Counted from the stretch's first letter, positions 34,429 to 43,928 are shown. The stretch: DNA of 64,000 nucleotides from DASZQY01 sp963843565 (GCA_963843565.1 CAWJKY010000003.1:1240001-1304000), one strand, 5' to 3'. The notes: generated from the sequence alone by a model not told the origin. Numbers and translations: made by a program.

Positions 34429-35385
34429 TCAACCCGCGCCCAGAAACGGCGCGACTGCCTCGCCTGCTTGGAAGCGGCCGACGCGCTTGATCTCCCACTC
34501 CAGGCGCACGCCGCTCGACTCCAGCACGCGGCGGCGGACGGTCTCGCCGAGGCGTTCCAGATCGAGCGCGGTGGCGGCGCCGGTGTTGATCAGGAAGTTG
34601 CAGTGCATCTCCGACACCATGGCGCCGCCGACATGGAGGCCGCGGCAGCCGGCGGCGTCGATCAGCTGCCACGCCTTGTTGCCGGGGGGATTGGTGAAGG
34701 TCGAGCCGCCGGTCTTCTCGCGGATCGGCTGGGCGGTCTCGCGGTGGGTCTGGACCGCATCCATCTCGGCGCGGATCGTGGCGGCGTCGGACGGCAGCCC
34801 CAGAAACAGCGCGTCGGTGAAGATGAGATCGTCGGGCGCGGCGCTGTGGCGATAGGTGAAGCCCATGTCGGCGTTGGCGAGCGTCACGCGATGGCCGGCG
34901 CGATCGACGGCGTTTGCCTCGACGAGCCGCTCGCGGGTTTCGACGCCGTTGGCGCCGGCGTTCATGCGCAGCGCCCCGCCGACGGTTCCCGGGACACCAT
35001 GGTAGAACGCGAAGCCGCCGAGGCTTTGCTCGAGCGCGAACGCGGCGAGGCGCTTGTCGGGCAGCGCGGCGCCGACGCGGATGCGGTCGCCCGCCTCGCG
35101 CACGGTCTGGCCGAAGCCCTTCGCCGACAGGCGGATGGTGACGCCGGCGATGCCACCGTCGCGGACCAGAAGATTCGAACCGACACCGATGACGGTGACC
35201 GGCACGGCCGGGTCGAGCCTGGTCAGGAAGAGCGTGAGGTCGTCGGCATCGGCCGGCTGGAAGAGCAGTTCGGCCGGCCCGCCAACGCGGAACCAGGTGA
35301 ACGGCGCGATCTCCGCGTTCGGGGTCAGCCGGCCGCGCACATCGGCAAAATCGCCGAAGCGGGCGGTGGCGGTCGTGTCGTTCAT
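34429..35385 (-). CDS. murB: UDP-N-acetylenolpyruvoylglucosamine reductase
   Basis: FAD-dependent reductase that completes UDP-MurNAc. The 318-residue product has the FAD-binding motifs TWFRVGGPAELLF and GVGSNLLVRDGG, the region GVPGTVGGALRMNAGANG, and the type I C-terminal segment KTGGSTFTNPPG then VSEMHCNFLINTGAAT. The ATG at 35385 was preferred because it matches the family start; the frame stays open to 35460. In this genome murB is cut off from murC by a 3.3-kb accessory block, so it needs its own promoter or long readthrough. Confidence 0.95.
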   Translation of the reverse strand: MNDTTATARFGDFADVRGRLTPNAEIAPFTWFRVGGPAELLFQPADADDLTLFLTRLDPAVPVTVIGVGSNLLVRDGGIAGVTIRLSAKGFGQTVREAGDRIRVGAALPDKRLAAFALEQSLGGFAFYHGVPGTVGGALRMNAGANGVETRERLVEANAVDRAGHRVTLANADMGFTYRHSAAPDDLIFTDALFLGLPSDAATIRAEMDAVQTHRETAQPIREKTGGSTFTNPPGNKAWQLIDAAGCRGLHVGGAMVSEMHCNFLINTGAATALDLERLGETVRRRVLESSGVRLEWEIKRVGRFQAGEAVAPFLGAG

Positions 35386-35537
35386 GACGGGCGTCCCGGA
35401 CAGGCTTGAGCCGAGGGCGCGTGATGGCATGGGGCCGCGATGTGGGCAACCGTGTGACACGGCTCACGGCCCGGCCTCTTGCAGCGCGCGGCGGGATGAA
35501 CCAACCTCGCCTCCCCCGATCCAACACGAGGCGACCG

Positions 35538-36974
35538 ATGTTGAACCGTCCGGGACTGATTTCCCTTGCCATTTTCGGGCTCGCGCTGACTGCGGCGCCT
35601 GCCTTCGCCGATACGGCCGAGGTCACCGACTGCGACCGGCTGGCGGCGGCGACCCGCGACCTCAACGCCATCGTCGCGGGCGTGCCCCAGGACAAGATCG
35701 ATACGGCGGCGGCGATTCCCGCCTGTCTGGCCGCCGTCGCGGCGGCGCCGGACAGCGCGCGGCTCGTCTTCCAGCTCGGGCGGGCCTACGACGCCGCCGG
35801 CGAGGAACCGAAGGCGATCGAGGCCTACCGCAAGGCGGCCGACATGAACTACCCGGCCGCCTTCACCAACATCGGCTACCAGTACGAGCACGGCTATGGC
35901 GTCGATGCCGACCCCGCGGAAGCCGCGAAGTGGTACCGCAAGGCGAGCGACCTCGGCGACCCAACGGGCGCGCGCAACCTCGGCACCTATTACGAGTTCG
36001 GCTTGGGCGGCTTCGCGGTCGACAACGCGGAAGCCGCGCGCCTCTTCAAGCTCGCGGTCGCCGGCGGCGATGCCGACGCGATGCAGAGCCTCGGGCTCTT
36101 CTATGTCAACGGGACGGGCGTCGATCAGGACTACGCGGAGGCGCTGCGCCTCTTCCAGATGGCGGCCGACCGCGGGCTCAGCGATTCGATCAACAATCTC
36201 GGCGTCATGTACGACAACGGCTACGGCGTCGACGAGGACAACGAAAAGGCGGTCGCCTACTACCGCGAGGCCGCCGAAAAGGGCCTCGGGCTGGCGATGT
36301 ACAATCTCGCCTACGCCTACGAGGACGGCGAAGGGGTCGAGAAGGATCTCGCCGAGGCGCTCACCTGGTATCGCAAGGCGGCCGACGCCGGCTATCGCGA
36401 CGCCTACAACGCGGTCGGCACCTACTACGACAACGGCGACGTGGTGGACGAGGACGATGCCGAGGCGGCGCGCTGGTATCTGAAGGGCGCGGAAGCCGGC
36501 GACCCGTGGGCGATGAAGAACCTCGGCGACGCCATGACCAGCGGCTGGGGCGTGCCGGTCGACGCCGAAGGCGGCTTCGCGTGGACCAAGAAGAGCGCCG
36601 AGGCCGACCTCACCGAAGCCAAGACGCGGCTCGGCTATCTCTATCTCGAGGGCATTGGCACGCAGAAGGACGAAGCGGAGGCGCTGCGCCTGTTCAACGA
36701 GGCGGCGGTGGAAGGCGACCCTACGGCGATGAACAACTACGGCATGATGCTGCAGGCGGGCCGCGAGGTACCGATGGACATGGCCGAGGCCTTTCGCTGG
36801 CTGATGAAGGCGGCGGAAGGCGGCGACGCGGACGGCATGGGCAATCTCGCGATTGCCTACGCGGAGGGGCGCGGCGCCGCCGTCGACATGGCGGCGGCGC
36901 GGGCGTGGATGAAGAAATCCGCCGACGCGGGGGACGAGGATTCGGTGAAGTGGCTGGCGGAGCACCCGGAGTAA
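35538..36974 (+). CDS. Exported Sel1-repeat protein, paralogue 1
   Basis: A 478-residue protein with a signal peptide (LISLAIFGLALTAAPAFA) and an N-terminal module with two cysteines (TDCDRLAAATRD, then AACLAAVAAAP-like CLAAV). About ten Sel1/TPR-like repeats of roughly 36 residues fill the rest, with units such as AAKWYRKASDLGDP and AYEDGEGVEKDLAEAL. Sel1 proteins act as scaffolds for protein-protein contacts. It runs on the plus strand, opposite to the division genes on both sides. The ATG at 35538 was preferred for its signal peptide and the GAGG upstream. A shorter paralogue follows after 23 nt. Confidence 0.88.
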   Translation: MLNRPGLISLAIFGLALTAAPAFADTAEVTDCDRLAAATRDLNAIVAGVPQDKIDTAAAIPACLAAVAAAPDSARLVFQLGRAYDAAGEEPKAIEAYRKAADMNYPAAFTNIGYQYEHGYGVDADPAEAAKWYRKASDLGDPTGARNLGTYYEFGLGGFAVDNAEAARLFKLAVAGGDADAMQSLGLFYVNGTGVDQDYAEALRLFQMAADRGLSDSINNLGVMYDNGYGVDEDNEKAVAYYREAAEKGLGLAMYNLAYAYEDGEGVEKDLAEALTWYRKAADAGYRDAYNAVGTYYDNGDVVDEDDAEAARWYLKGAEAGDPWAMKNLGDAMTSGWGVPVDAEGGFAWTKKSAEADLTEAKTRLGYLYLEGIGTQKDEAEALRLFNEAAVEGDPTAMNNYGMMLQAGREVPMDMAEAFRWLMKAAEGGDADGMGNLAIAYAEGRGAAVDMAAARAWMKKSADAGDEDSVKWLAEHPE

Positions 36975-36997
36975 GCGGGGCGAGGGAAAGGAAGACG

Positions 36998-38113
36998 ATG
37001 CGGAACACCAGGGACTTCTTCGCGAGTGCTGCGGTCGCGGTCCTGCTGACTGCGCCCCTGCCGGGGCTGGCGCAGGCCGCCGACACCAACGACTGCGACC
37101 GGCTGGCGGCCTCGGCGCTCGACATGAACGCGGTGACGCCGGGCGTCAGCCAGAACGACATGGACACCGGCGCGGCGATCGCGGCGTGTACGGCGGCGGT
37201 CGCGGCGGAGCCCGACAACGCGCGGCTCCAGTTCGAACTTGGGCGGGCCTACACAGCGGCTGGCCAGCACGACAAAGCCATCGCGTGGTACCGGCGCGCC
37301 GCGGACAAGAACTACGCGGCCGCCCTCAACAACCTCGCGAGCGCCTACGACGACGGCCTCGGCGTCGAACAGGACCACGACAAGGCCGCCGCCTACTACC
37401 GCGCCGCCGCCGACCTGGGCCTCGGGGTCGCCATGTTCAACCTCGGCATCATCTACGAGTTCGGCCGCGGCAACATCGATCGGGACTTCGCGGAGGCGCT
37501 TGCCTGGTATCGCAAATCGACCGAGGCCGGGATGCGCGAGGGCTACGGCAAGGTCGGCGACTTCTACGCCGCCGGCCGCAGCGTCCATGCGGACATGGCC
37601 GAGGCGGCGAAATGGTTCCGCAAGGGCGCCGAGGCCGGCGACCCATGGGCGATGAAGGTGACCGGCGACCTGATGATCACCGGGCAAGGCGTCCCCACCG
37701 ATGCCGCGGGCGGTTTCGCGTGGGTGAAGAAGAGCGCCGACGCGGGCCTGGCGCAGGGCAAGGGCCGGCTTGGCTATCTCTACCTCAACGGCATCGGCAC
37801 CGAGAAGGACGAGGCGACCGCGGTTCGTTTGTTCAACGAGGCAGCCATCGCCGGCGAACCCGCTTCGATGACCAACTACGGCGTGATGCTCTATCAGGGG
37901 ATCGGCGTCCCCATGGACTTCACCGAGGCGTTCAACTGGTTTCTGAAAGCGGCCGAGGCGGGCGACCCGGGCGGCATGTCCGCCGTTGCCTTCTCCTATG
38001 TCGACGGAGATGGCGTCATCGCGGACATGGCCAAGGCGCGCGAGTGGATGAACAAGGCAGCGGCGGCCGGAGACCGGAACGCGCGCAAGTGGCTCGCCGC
38101 GAACCCGGAGTAG
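36998..38113 (+). CDS. Exported Sel1-repeat protein, paralogue 2
   Basis: A 371-residue protein with a signal peptide (FASAAVAVLLTAPLPGLAQA), the same cysteine-containing N-terminal module (NDCDRLAASALDMNAV) and about seven Sel1 repeats. Long stretches match paralogue 1, for example GAEAGDPWAMK, then KDEA-A-RLFNEAA, so the pair arose by tandem duplication with loss of about three repeats. The ATG follows GAGGGAAAGGAAG. It converges on the HEPN toxin gene with only 7 nt between stops. Confidence 0.88.
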   Translation: MRNTRDFFASAAVAVLLTAPLPGLAQAADTNDCDRLAASALDMNAVTPGVSQNDMDTGAAIAACTAAVAAEPDNARLQFELGRAYTAAGQHDKAIAWYRRAADKNYAAALNNLASAYDDGLGVEQDHDKAAAYYRAAADLGLGVAMFNLGIIYEFGRGNIDRDFAEALAWYRKSTEAGMREGYGKVGDFYAAGRSVHADMAEAAKWFRKGAEAGDPWAMKVTGDLMITGQGVPTDAAGGFAWVKKSADAGLAQGKGRLGYLYLNGIGTEKDEATAVRLFNEAAIAGEPASMTNYGVMLYQGIGVPMDFTEAFNWFLKAAEAGDPGGMSAVAFSYVDGDGVIADMAKAREWMNKAAAAGDRNARKWLAANPE

Positions 38114-38120
38114 CGAACGG

Positions 38121-38471
38121 CTACTCGTCCGGGTGCGCAGCAAGCATCGCGTCGATCGCAGCTTCAAGCGGGTCGAGGTCGTCCGCGTAGATCGCCCACA
38201 AGAGCTTCAGGTCGACCTTCTGGTAAGCGTGCCGAAGGTGGTTGCCGAAATCCCTGACGTTTCGCCACGGAACGTCCGGATTCGCGGCCTTCCATTCTTG
38301 CGGGATGAAGCGGCTCGCCTCGCTCACGATCTCAAGGAGCCGTTCAAACGCAAGTTGCGTCTTCCGATCCGACCGCAGCTCGTCAAACGTCGTGCCGGCA
38401 AGGAACAGCCTGATCTCGACAATGCCCTGCTTGATATCGCTCAGCGCCTGAACGGCGCGTTCCACCGTCAA
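38121..38471 (-). CDS. hepT: HepT-like HEPN-domain toxin
   Basis: A 116-residue helical protein of the HEPN/DUF86 family, likely the toxin of a type VII (HepT/MntA) module. The RNase-type signature is present as RDFGNH (R-x4-H) followed by RHAY. It overlaps the MNT gene by 4 nt (ATGA). In characterised systems the MNT partner AMPylates the tyrosine of the HEPN active site and neutralises it; here the Tyr of RHAY would be the target. That is inference from the family. Confidence 0.88.
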   Translation of the reverse strand: MTVERAVQALSDIKQGIVEIRLFLAGTTFDELRSDRKTQLAFERLLEIVSEASRFIPQEWKAANPDVPWRNVRDFGNHLRHAYQKVDLKLLWAIYADDLDPLEAAIDAMLAAHPDE

Positions 38472-38797
38472 AAGACGTCGATCCCGTCGCTGCGCAGTGC
38501 ATCAACGAATCGAGGTTCAAGGCTTCGCCGCATGAGGAGGCTGCTTCGCAGACCCAAGCGGTCCTCGATGAGGTGGCTCACACCGACGAGATCCAGAAGG
38601 GAAAACTTGCGTCCCTCATCGACCTCAATCGCAAGGTCGACGTCGCTGTCGGCCCGGTTGTCTTGCCGGGCGCGCGAACCGAACAGCGTCATGTGCGTAA
38701 CCCCCATCCGCTCGAAGGCAGGACGCAGGGCGCGAAGCTCAGCGACAAGCTGATCGCGGCTGATATCCCGGGCGAGGACGGTTTCGGTATCGCTCAT
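38468..38797 (-). CDS. mntA: MntA-like minimal nucleotidyltransferase antitoxin
   Basis: A 109-residue minimal nucleotidyltransferase. The catalytic pattern G-S-x10-D-x-D is exact: GSRARQDNRADSDVD. It is encoded upstream of and overlapping the HEPN gene, as in HepT/MntA type VII toxin-antitoxin systems. It starts 54 nt after the murC stop on the same strand, so transcripts from the murG-murC side may run into it. Confidence 0.9.
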   Translation of the reverse strand: MSDTETVLARDISRDQLVAELRALRPAFERMGVTHMTLFGSRARQDNRADSDVDLAIEVDEGRKFSLLDLVGVSHLIEDRLGLRSSLLMRRSLEPRFVDALRSDGIDVF

Positions 38798-38851
38798 GTC
38801 GGCGAATCTAGGCCTTCACGCCCGCGCGCGCCAGTTCCCGCGCGATGCCGC

Positions 38852-40264
38852 CTATTTCTTCTTGAGGTCCGCCAGTTGGTCAGGGAGCGCGTAGGCCCAC
38901 TGGCTGATCGAGCCGGCGCCGAGGCAGACGACGAAATCCCCCGGCCGGGCAATGTCGGCGACGAGGCGGGCGAGATCGCCGGGGCCGTCGAGGGCGCGCG
39001 CGTCGCGATGGCCGCGCAGGCGCAAGCCATTGACGAGGGCATCGCGGTCGATGCCGGGGATCGGCGCCTCGCCGGCCGGATAGACCGGTGCGACGAGGAC
39101 CGTATCGGCATCGTTGAAGCAGGTGCAGAACTTGTCGAAGAGATCGCGGAGCCGCGTATAGCGGTGCGGCTGCATGACCGCGATGACGTGGCCGGAGGCG
39201 ATCGAGCGGGCAGCCTTCAGAACGGCGGCGATCTCGATCGGATGGTGGGCGTAGTCGTCGAAGACGTCGACGTCGTTCCACGTGCCGGTGTGGGTGAAGC
39301 GGCGGCGCACGCCGCCGAAGCTCGCGAGCCCCGCCGCGATCGCCGAAACCGGCACGCCGAGATGATAGGCGAGCGCCAGCGCGCCGGTGGCGTTTTGCAC
39401 GTTGTGCTCGCCGGGCATGGAGATCGACAGGTTCTCGAGCACCTTGGTCTCGCCGCCGGCACGGTCGCGCACCACCGCGGTGAAAACCTGGCGGCGGCCG
39501 TCGATCTTCAGGCCGGTGTAGCGCACGTCGGCCTGCGGGTTGGCGCCGTAGGTGATGACGCGGCGGTCCTCGATGCGGCCGATGAGCGCCTGGACCTCCG
39601 GGTGGTCGGCGCACATGACGGCGAAGCCGTAGAAGGGCACGTTCTCGACGAACTCGAGAAAGGCCTCGCGGACGCGATCGAAGGAGCCGTAGTGGTCGAG
39701 GTGCTCGGGATCGATGTTGGTGACCAGCACCACGTCGGCGGGCAGCTTGACGAAGGTGCCGTCCGACTCGTCGGCCTCGACCACCATCCAGTCCGAGGCG
39801 CCCATGCGCGCGTTGGTGCCGTAGGCGTTGATGATGCCGCCGTTGATGACGGTCGGATCGAAGTTGCCGGCGTCGAGGAGCGCGGCGACCATCGAGGTGG
39901 TGGTGGTCTTGCCGTGGGTGCCGGCGATGGCGACGGCCTGCTTGAAGCGCATCAGCTCGGCAAGCATCTCGGCGCGGCGCACGATCGGCAGGTGGCGGGC
40001 GCGGGCGGCGGCGAGCTCCGGGTTGTCGCGCTTGATGGCCGACGAGACGACGACGACCTTGGCCGCGCCGAGGTTGGCGGGGTCGTGGCCGACCGTGACC
40101 GGGATGCCGAGGCCGCGCAGGCGCTGGACGTTGGCGCCGTCATTGGCGTCGGAACCCTGGACGCGGTGGCCGAGGTTGGCGAGCACCTCGGCGATGCCGC
40201 TCATGCCGATGCCGCCGATGCCGATGAAGTGAACCGGGCCGATGTCTTCGCGAAGCTGTTTCAT
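38852..40264 (-). CDS. murC: UDP-N-acetylmuramate--L-alanine ligase
   Basis: Adds the first stem amino acid, L-Ala, to UDP-MurNAc. The 470-residue product has the N-terminal Rossmann motif FIGIGGIGMSGIAE, the ATP-binding loop GTHGKTTTTSM (about residue 112), EADESDGTF and the C-terminal domain with YAHHPIEIAA. The length is typical. Its ATG overlaps the murG stop in ATGA. Confidence 0.97.
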   Translation of the reverse strand: MKQLREDIGPVHFIGIGGIGMSGIAEVLANLGHRVQGSDANDGANVQRLRGLGIPVTVGHDPANLGAAKVVVVSSAIKRDNPELAAARARHLPIVRRAEMLAELMRFKQAVAIAGTHGKTTTTSMVAALLDAGNFDPTVINGGIINAYGTNARMGASDWMVVEADESDGTFVKLPADVVLVTNIDPEHLDHYGSFDRVREAFLEFVENVPFYGFAVMCADHPEVQALIGRIEDRRVITYGANPQADVRYTGLKIDGRRQVFTAVVRDRAGGETKVLENLSISMPGEHNVQNATGALALAYHLGVPVSAIAAGLASFGGVRRRFTHTGTWNDVDVFDDYAHHPIEIAAVLKAARSIASGHVIAVMQPHRYTRLRDLFDKFCTCFNDADTVLVAPVYPAGEAPIPGIDRDALVNGLRLRGHRDARALDGPGDLARLVADIARPGDFVVCLGAGSISQWAYALPDQLADLKKK

Positions 40265-41340
40265 GCGGCAACCTCCTCCACGAGATCGGCGAGGCGGTCA
40301 ACTGCATCGGGACGGCCGACGGTGCGGGCGGCGGCGGCGGCGGCGGCAAGACGCTCCGGGGCGGCGATGAGCGGGGCGATCTCGTCGGCAAGGCGGGTCG
40401 GGTCGAGCGCCGCCTGCTCGATCAACCACGCGCCGCCGACATCGGCGAGAACGGCGGCGTTGGCCTTCTGGTCCTGATCGAGGGCGTGGGGCAGCGGCAC
40501 GAGGATCGCCGGCCGGCCGATCACGGCCAACTCGGTGCAGGTCGAGGCGCCGGAGCGGGCGACGACCAGATGGGCGTTGGCGATGCGGCGCGGCATGTCG
40601 GAGAAGAACGGCGCAAGGTCGCAGGCGACGCCGAGGAGATCGTAGGCCTGGCGGACGCGGTCGATGTCTTCCGGGCGGCACTGCTGGACGATGTGGAGGC
40701 GGGCCTGCACGTCTTTCGGCAGGCGGGCGAGCGCCGTCGGCACCACGTCGGAGAGAAATCGCGCGCCCTGGCTGCCGCCGAAGACCAGCAAGCAGAAGGG
40801 ATCGGTCGCGGCACGCGTCGGATAGGGCTTGGCCGCCGCGTCGATGACGGCGGGGCGGACCGGGTTGCCGGTCTCGACGATCTTCGCGGCAAATGCCCCG
40901 GCGCCGGACAGTGCGACGCTGGTGGCGATCCGGCTGACGCGGGAGGCGAGAAACTTGTTGGCGCGGCCAAGCACGGCGTTCTGTTCGTGGAGCACGGTCG
41001 GTACGCGGGCAAAGGCGGCGGCGAGCATGGGCGGCACGGTCGGATAACCGCCGAAGCCGACGGCGACGGCGGGCTTGACGCGCGCCATCAGGAGGCGCGC
41101 CTGCAGAAGGCCGCCGGCCAGCTTCAACACTGCGGCGGCGGCTTTCAGCGGCTGTCGCGACATCGTCGCCGACATGACCTCATGCACGGCCTCGGCGGGA
41201 AACTCGCCGTAGCCGGAAACGCGGCTGTCGGTCACCAGGTGGATGACCCGGCCGCGACCGGCAAGGGCGCGCGCCAACGCCGCGGCCGGATAGAGATGGC
41301 CGGCCGTGCCGCCGGCGGCGAGAAGGACGGGACCCGGCAA
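40261..41340 (-). CDS. murG: Lipid II synthase MurG (UDP-GlcNAc transferase), TTG start
   Basis: Membrane-associated glycosyltransferase that adds GlcNAc to lipid I. The 359-residue product has LLAAGGTAGHLYPA at the start, VGFGGYPTVPP, VFGGSQGARFLSDVVP and the acceptor/donor site ARSGASTCTELAVIGRPAILVPLPHA with the Gln-rich end DQDQKANA. No ATG or GTG lies in frame between the ftsW stop and the first motif; the best start is the TTG at 41340 after GGGGCGAAAGCA. It overlaps murC by 4 nt. Confidence 0.95.
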   Translation of the reverse strand: MPGPVLLAAGGTAGHLYPAAALARALAGRGRVIHLVTDSRVSGYGEFPAEAVHEVMSATMSRQPLKAAAAVLKLAGGLLQARLLMARVKPAVAVGFGGYPTVPPMLAAAFARVPTVLHEQNAVLGRANKFLASRVSRIATSVALSGAGAFAAKIVETGNPVRPAVIDAAAKPYPTRAATDPFCLLVFGGSQGARFLSDVVPTALARLPKDVQARLHIVQQCRPEDIDRVRQAYDLLGVACDLAPFFSDMPRRIANAHLVVARSGASTCTELAVIGRPAILVPLPHALDQDQKANAAVLADVGGAWLIEQAALDPTRLADEIAPLIAAPERLAAAAAAARTVGRPDAVDRLADLVEEVAA

Positions 41341-41354
41341 ATGCTTTCGCCCCG

Positions 41355-42515
41355 TCAGAGGGACCCGGGGACGGCCGGGAGCGCGCGCCCGAGCCGCTCG
41401 ATCTGGCGGCGCTCCTCCGGCCGGCGGCGGGTGAAGGCGAGCAGCAGGCCCATGCCGAAGGCGATCGCCAGCATCGACGAGCCGCCGTAGGAGATGAACG
41501 GCAGCGTCATGCCCTTGGCGGGCATCAGGTTGAGATTGACCGCGATGTTGATGACCGACTGGACGCCGAACAGGACGACCAGACCGGCGGTCGCCAGGCG
41601 GATGAACGGGTCGCGGCTGGTGGCGCTCTTCGACAGGCCGCGGAAGACGATGAGCGCGAAGACCGCGACCAGCGCGATGCAGGCGATGATGCCGAACTCC
41701 TCCGCCGCCACGGCGAAGATGAAATCGGTGTGGGCGTCGGGCAGGACGCGCTTGACGATTCCCTCGCCCGGCCCCTGACCGAACCAGCCGCCATGCAGGA
41801 TCGAGCCGAGGGCGCGGTCGATCTGGAAGGTGTCGCCGGATTGCGGCGAGATGAAGCGGTCGATACGGGCGGCGACGTGCGGGAACGTGGCATAGGCGGC
41901 GACGATACCGCCGGCGGTGAGCGCGCCGAGCGCGGCGATCCACACCCACGACATCCCGGCCAGGAAGAACAGCGCCCCCCACGAGATGACGATCAGCATG
42001 GTCTGGCCGAAATCGGGCTCGGCGACCAGCAGCGCCACGGCGATCGCCAGCAGGATCATGGCGAAGGCATTGCCGGGGATGTCGGTGCGGGTGCGGTTCT
42101 CGGCGAACAGCCACGCGACGATGACGACGAAGGCGGGCTTCATGAACTCGGACGGCTGAACGGTCAGCCCGGCAACGTCGAACCAGCGGCGGGCGCCCTT
42201 CACCTCGATGCCGACGAACAGCGTGACCAGCATCAGCGCGAGCGCGCCGAGCAGGACGACGAGGGCGGCGCGGCGGGCATCGCGCGGCGACAGGAACGAG
42301 GTCGCGATCATGATCGCCAGCGCCGGCAGGATGAAGGCGATGTGGCGCTTGACGAAATGGAAGCTGTCGTAGCCGAGGCGCTCGGCGACGGCGGGGGAGC
42401 CGGCGAAGGACAGGACGACACCGGCGAGCATGAGAACGACGGCGGCGCCGAGGATGTATTTGTCGATCGTCCACCACCACTCGGCAAACGGCGTCTGGCG
42501 TGCGCGGCTCACCAT
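41355..42515 (-). CDS. ftsW: Peptidoglycan glycosyltransferase FtsW
   Basis: SEDS-family polymerase of septal peptidoglycan, partner of FtsI. The 386-residue product has about ten membrane segments. Signature parts are VKGARRWFDVAGLTVQPSEF, GGWFGQGPGEGIVKRVLPD, HTDFIFAVAAEEFG, and LPFISYGGSSM near the end. The ATG at 42515 overlaps the murD stop in TGATG. It lies 14 nt before the murG start. Confidence 0.96.
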   Translation of the reverse strand: MVSRARQTPFAEWWWTIDKYILGAAVVLMLAGVVLSFAGSPAVAERLGYDSFHFVKRHIAFILPALAIMIATSFLSPRDARRAALVVLLGALALMLVTLFVGIEVKGARRWFDVAGLTVQPSEFMKPAFVVIVAWLFAENRTRTDIPGNAFAMILLAIAVALLVAEPDFGQTMLIVISWGALFFLAGMSWVWIAALGALTAGGIVAAYATFPHVAARIDRFISPQSGDTFQIDRALGSILHGGWFGQGPGEGIVKRVLPDAHTDFIFAVAAEEFGIIACIALVAVFALIVFRGLSKSATSRDPFIRLATAGLVVLFGVQSVINIAVNLNLMPAKGMTLPFISYGGSSMLAIAFGMGLLLAFTRRRPEERRQIERLGRALPAVPGSL

Positions 42516-43918
42516 CAGGCGGCCCTCCCCTCGATCTGGATTCCACTGAGCTGATGAACGAGCGCGCGGAAGGTATCGCCGCGGCGCTCGAAATTCTGAA
42601 ACTGGTCGTAGGATGCGGCGGCCGGCGAGAGCAGCACGACCGGATCGCCCGGGCGGTTGTCGTCGGCGGCGTCGGCTGCGGCGGTGGCGACGGCGGCGTG
42701 CAGCGTGCCGCACTTCTGCCAGGGCACGTCGTCACCGAAGCTCTTGGCGAACATGTCGGAGCCCTCGCCGATCAGGTAGGCCTTGGCGATGCGCGGGAAA
42801 TAGGGACGCAGGCTCTCGATGCCGCCCTCCTTGGGGCGGCCGCCGAGGATCCAGTAGATGCGGTTGAGGGTGCCCAGTGCCGTCGCGGCAGCATCGGCAT
42901 TGGTCGCCTTGGAATCGTTGACGAAGGTGACGCGCCCGCGCCGGCCGACCTCCTCCAGGCGATGGGGCAGACCGGGGAACGTCTTCAGGCCGCGGTCGAT
43001 CTCGGCATCGCTGAGGCCGAGGGCGCGCACGGCGGCGGTGGCGGCGACGGCGTTCTGGGCGTTGTGGGTGCCGCGTAGCGTCAGCGCACCGGCAAGGCTG
43101 GCAACCCGGGTGGCGGCGCCGCTGGCGACCGCGACAATCTCGGCGCCGTCGACGCAGACACCGTCGGCCAGCGGGCGGCGGGTCGAGACGCGGACCACCG
43201 GGCGGCCGGCGCGCGCGACGCGATCGGCGATCGACTGGCACCAGCCGTCGTCGACGGCGATGACGGCGAGGTCCGCCTCGGCAACCAGGCGCTCCTTGAT
43301 GCGCGCATAGGCGGGCATGGTGCCGTGGCGATCGAGGTGATCCGGGGTGACGTTGAGGAGCACGCCGATCGAGGGGTGCAGCGAGGGCGTCAGGTCGATC
43401 TGGAACGAGGAACACTCGATGACGTGGTAGCGGCCGGTGCGCGGCGGATCGAGCGCCAGGATGGCGGTGCCGATGTTGCCGCCGAGCGCCACGTCGCGAC
43501 CGGTGGCGGCGAGCATGTGGGCGATGAGCGCGGTGGTGGTCGACTTGCCGTTGGTGCCGGTGATGGCGATGAACGGCGCGGCAGGCACCTTGCGGGCGCG
43601 CTCGCGGCAGAACAGCTCGATGTCGCCGATGATCTCGATGCCGGCGGCGCGGGCGTTGACCACCGGCCAGGCGGGCCGGGGATGGGTGAGCGGGACGCCG
43701 GGGGCGAGGACCAGCGCGGCGAAACCCTGCCAGTCGGCGATGCGCAGATCTTCCACGGCGATGCCGGCGGCCTCGGCTGCCGCAACCGCCTCGCCATTAT
43801 CGTCCCACGCCGCCACCCGGGCGCCGCCGGCGGCCAGCGACAACGCCGCCGCGCGGCCGCTGGCGCCGAGGCCGAACACGGCAACGCTTTCGCCGGCAAA
43901 GGAGGTGACGGGGGTCAT
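42515..43918 (-). CDS. murD: UDP-N-acetylmuramoyl-L-alanine--D-glutamate ligase
   Basis: Adds D-Glu to the peptidoglycan precursor. The 467-residue product has the N-terminal FGLGASGRAAALSLA, the ATP loop TGTNGKSTTTALIAH, and the later motifs HRLEEVGRRGRVTFVNDSK and WILGGRPKEG. It is 10 nt after mraY and overlaps ftsW by 1 nt. The Mur ligase fold and length are typical. Confidence 0.96.
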   Translation of the reverse strand: MTPVTSFAGESVAVFGLGASGRAAALSLAAGGARVAAWDDNGEAVAAAEAAGIAVEDLRIADWQGFAALVLAPGVPLTHPRPAWPVVNARAAGIEIIGDIELFCRERARKVPAAPFIAITGTNGKSTTTALIAHMLAATGRDVALGGNIGTAILALDPPRTGRYHVIECSSFQIDLTPSLHPSIGVLLNVTPDHLDRHGTMPAYARIKERLVAEADLAVIAVDDGWCQSIADRVARAGRPVVRVSTRRPLADGVCVDGAEIVAVASGAATRVASLAGALTLRGTHNAQNAVAATAAVRALGLSDAEIDRGLKTFPGLPHRLEEVGRRGRVTFVNDSKATNADAAATALGTLNRIYWILGGRPKEGGIESLRPYFPRIAKAYLIGEGSDMFAKSFGDDVPWQKCGTLHAAVATAAADAADDNRPGDPVVLLSPAAASYDQFQNFERRGDTFRALVHQLSGIQIEGRAA

Positions 43919-43928
43919 TTGAGCCGCA

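Noticed and set aside
35538..38113. Repeats in the Sel1 genes as DNA-level tandem repeats
   Set aside because: The periodicity is at protein level (about 36 residues per Sel1 unit) with diverged codons, so it is a protein repeat, not a DNA satellite.
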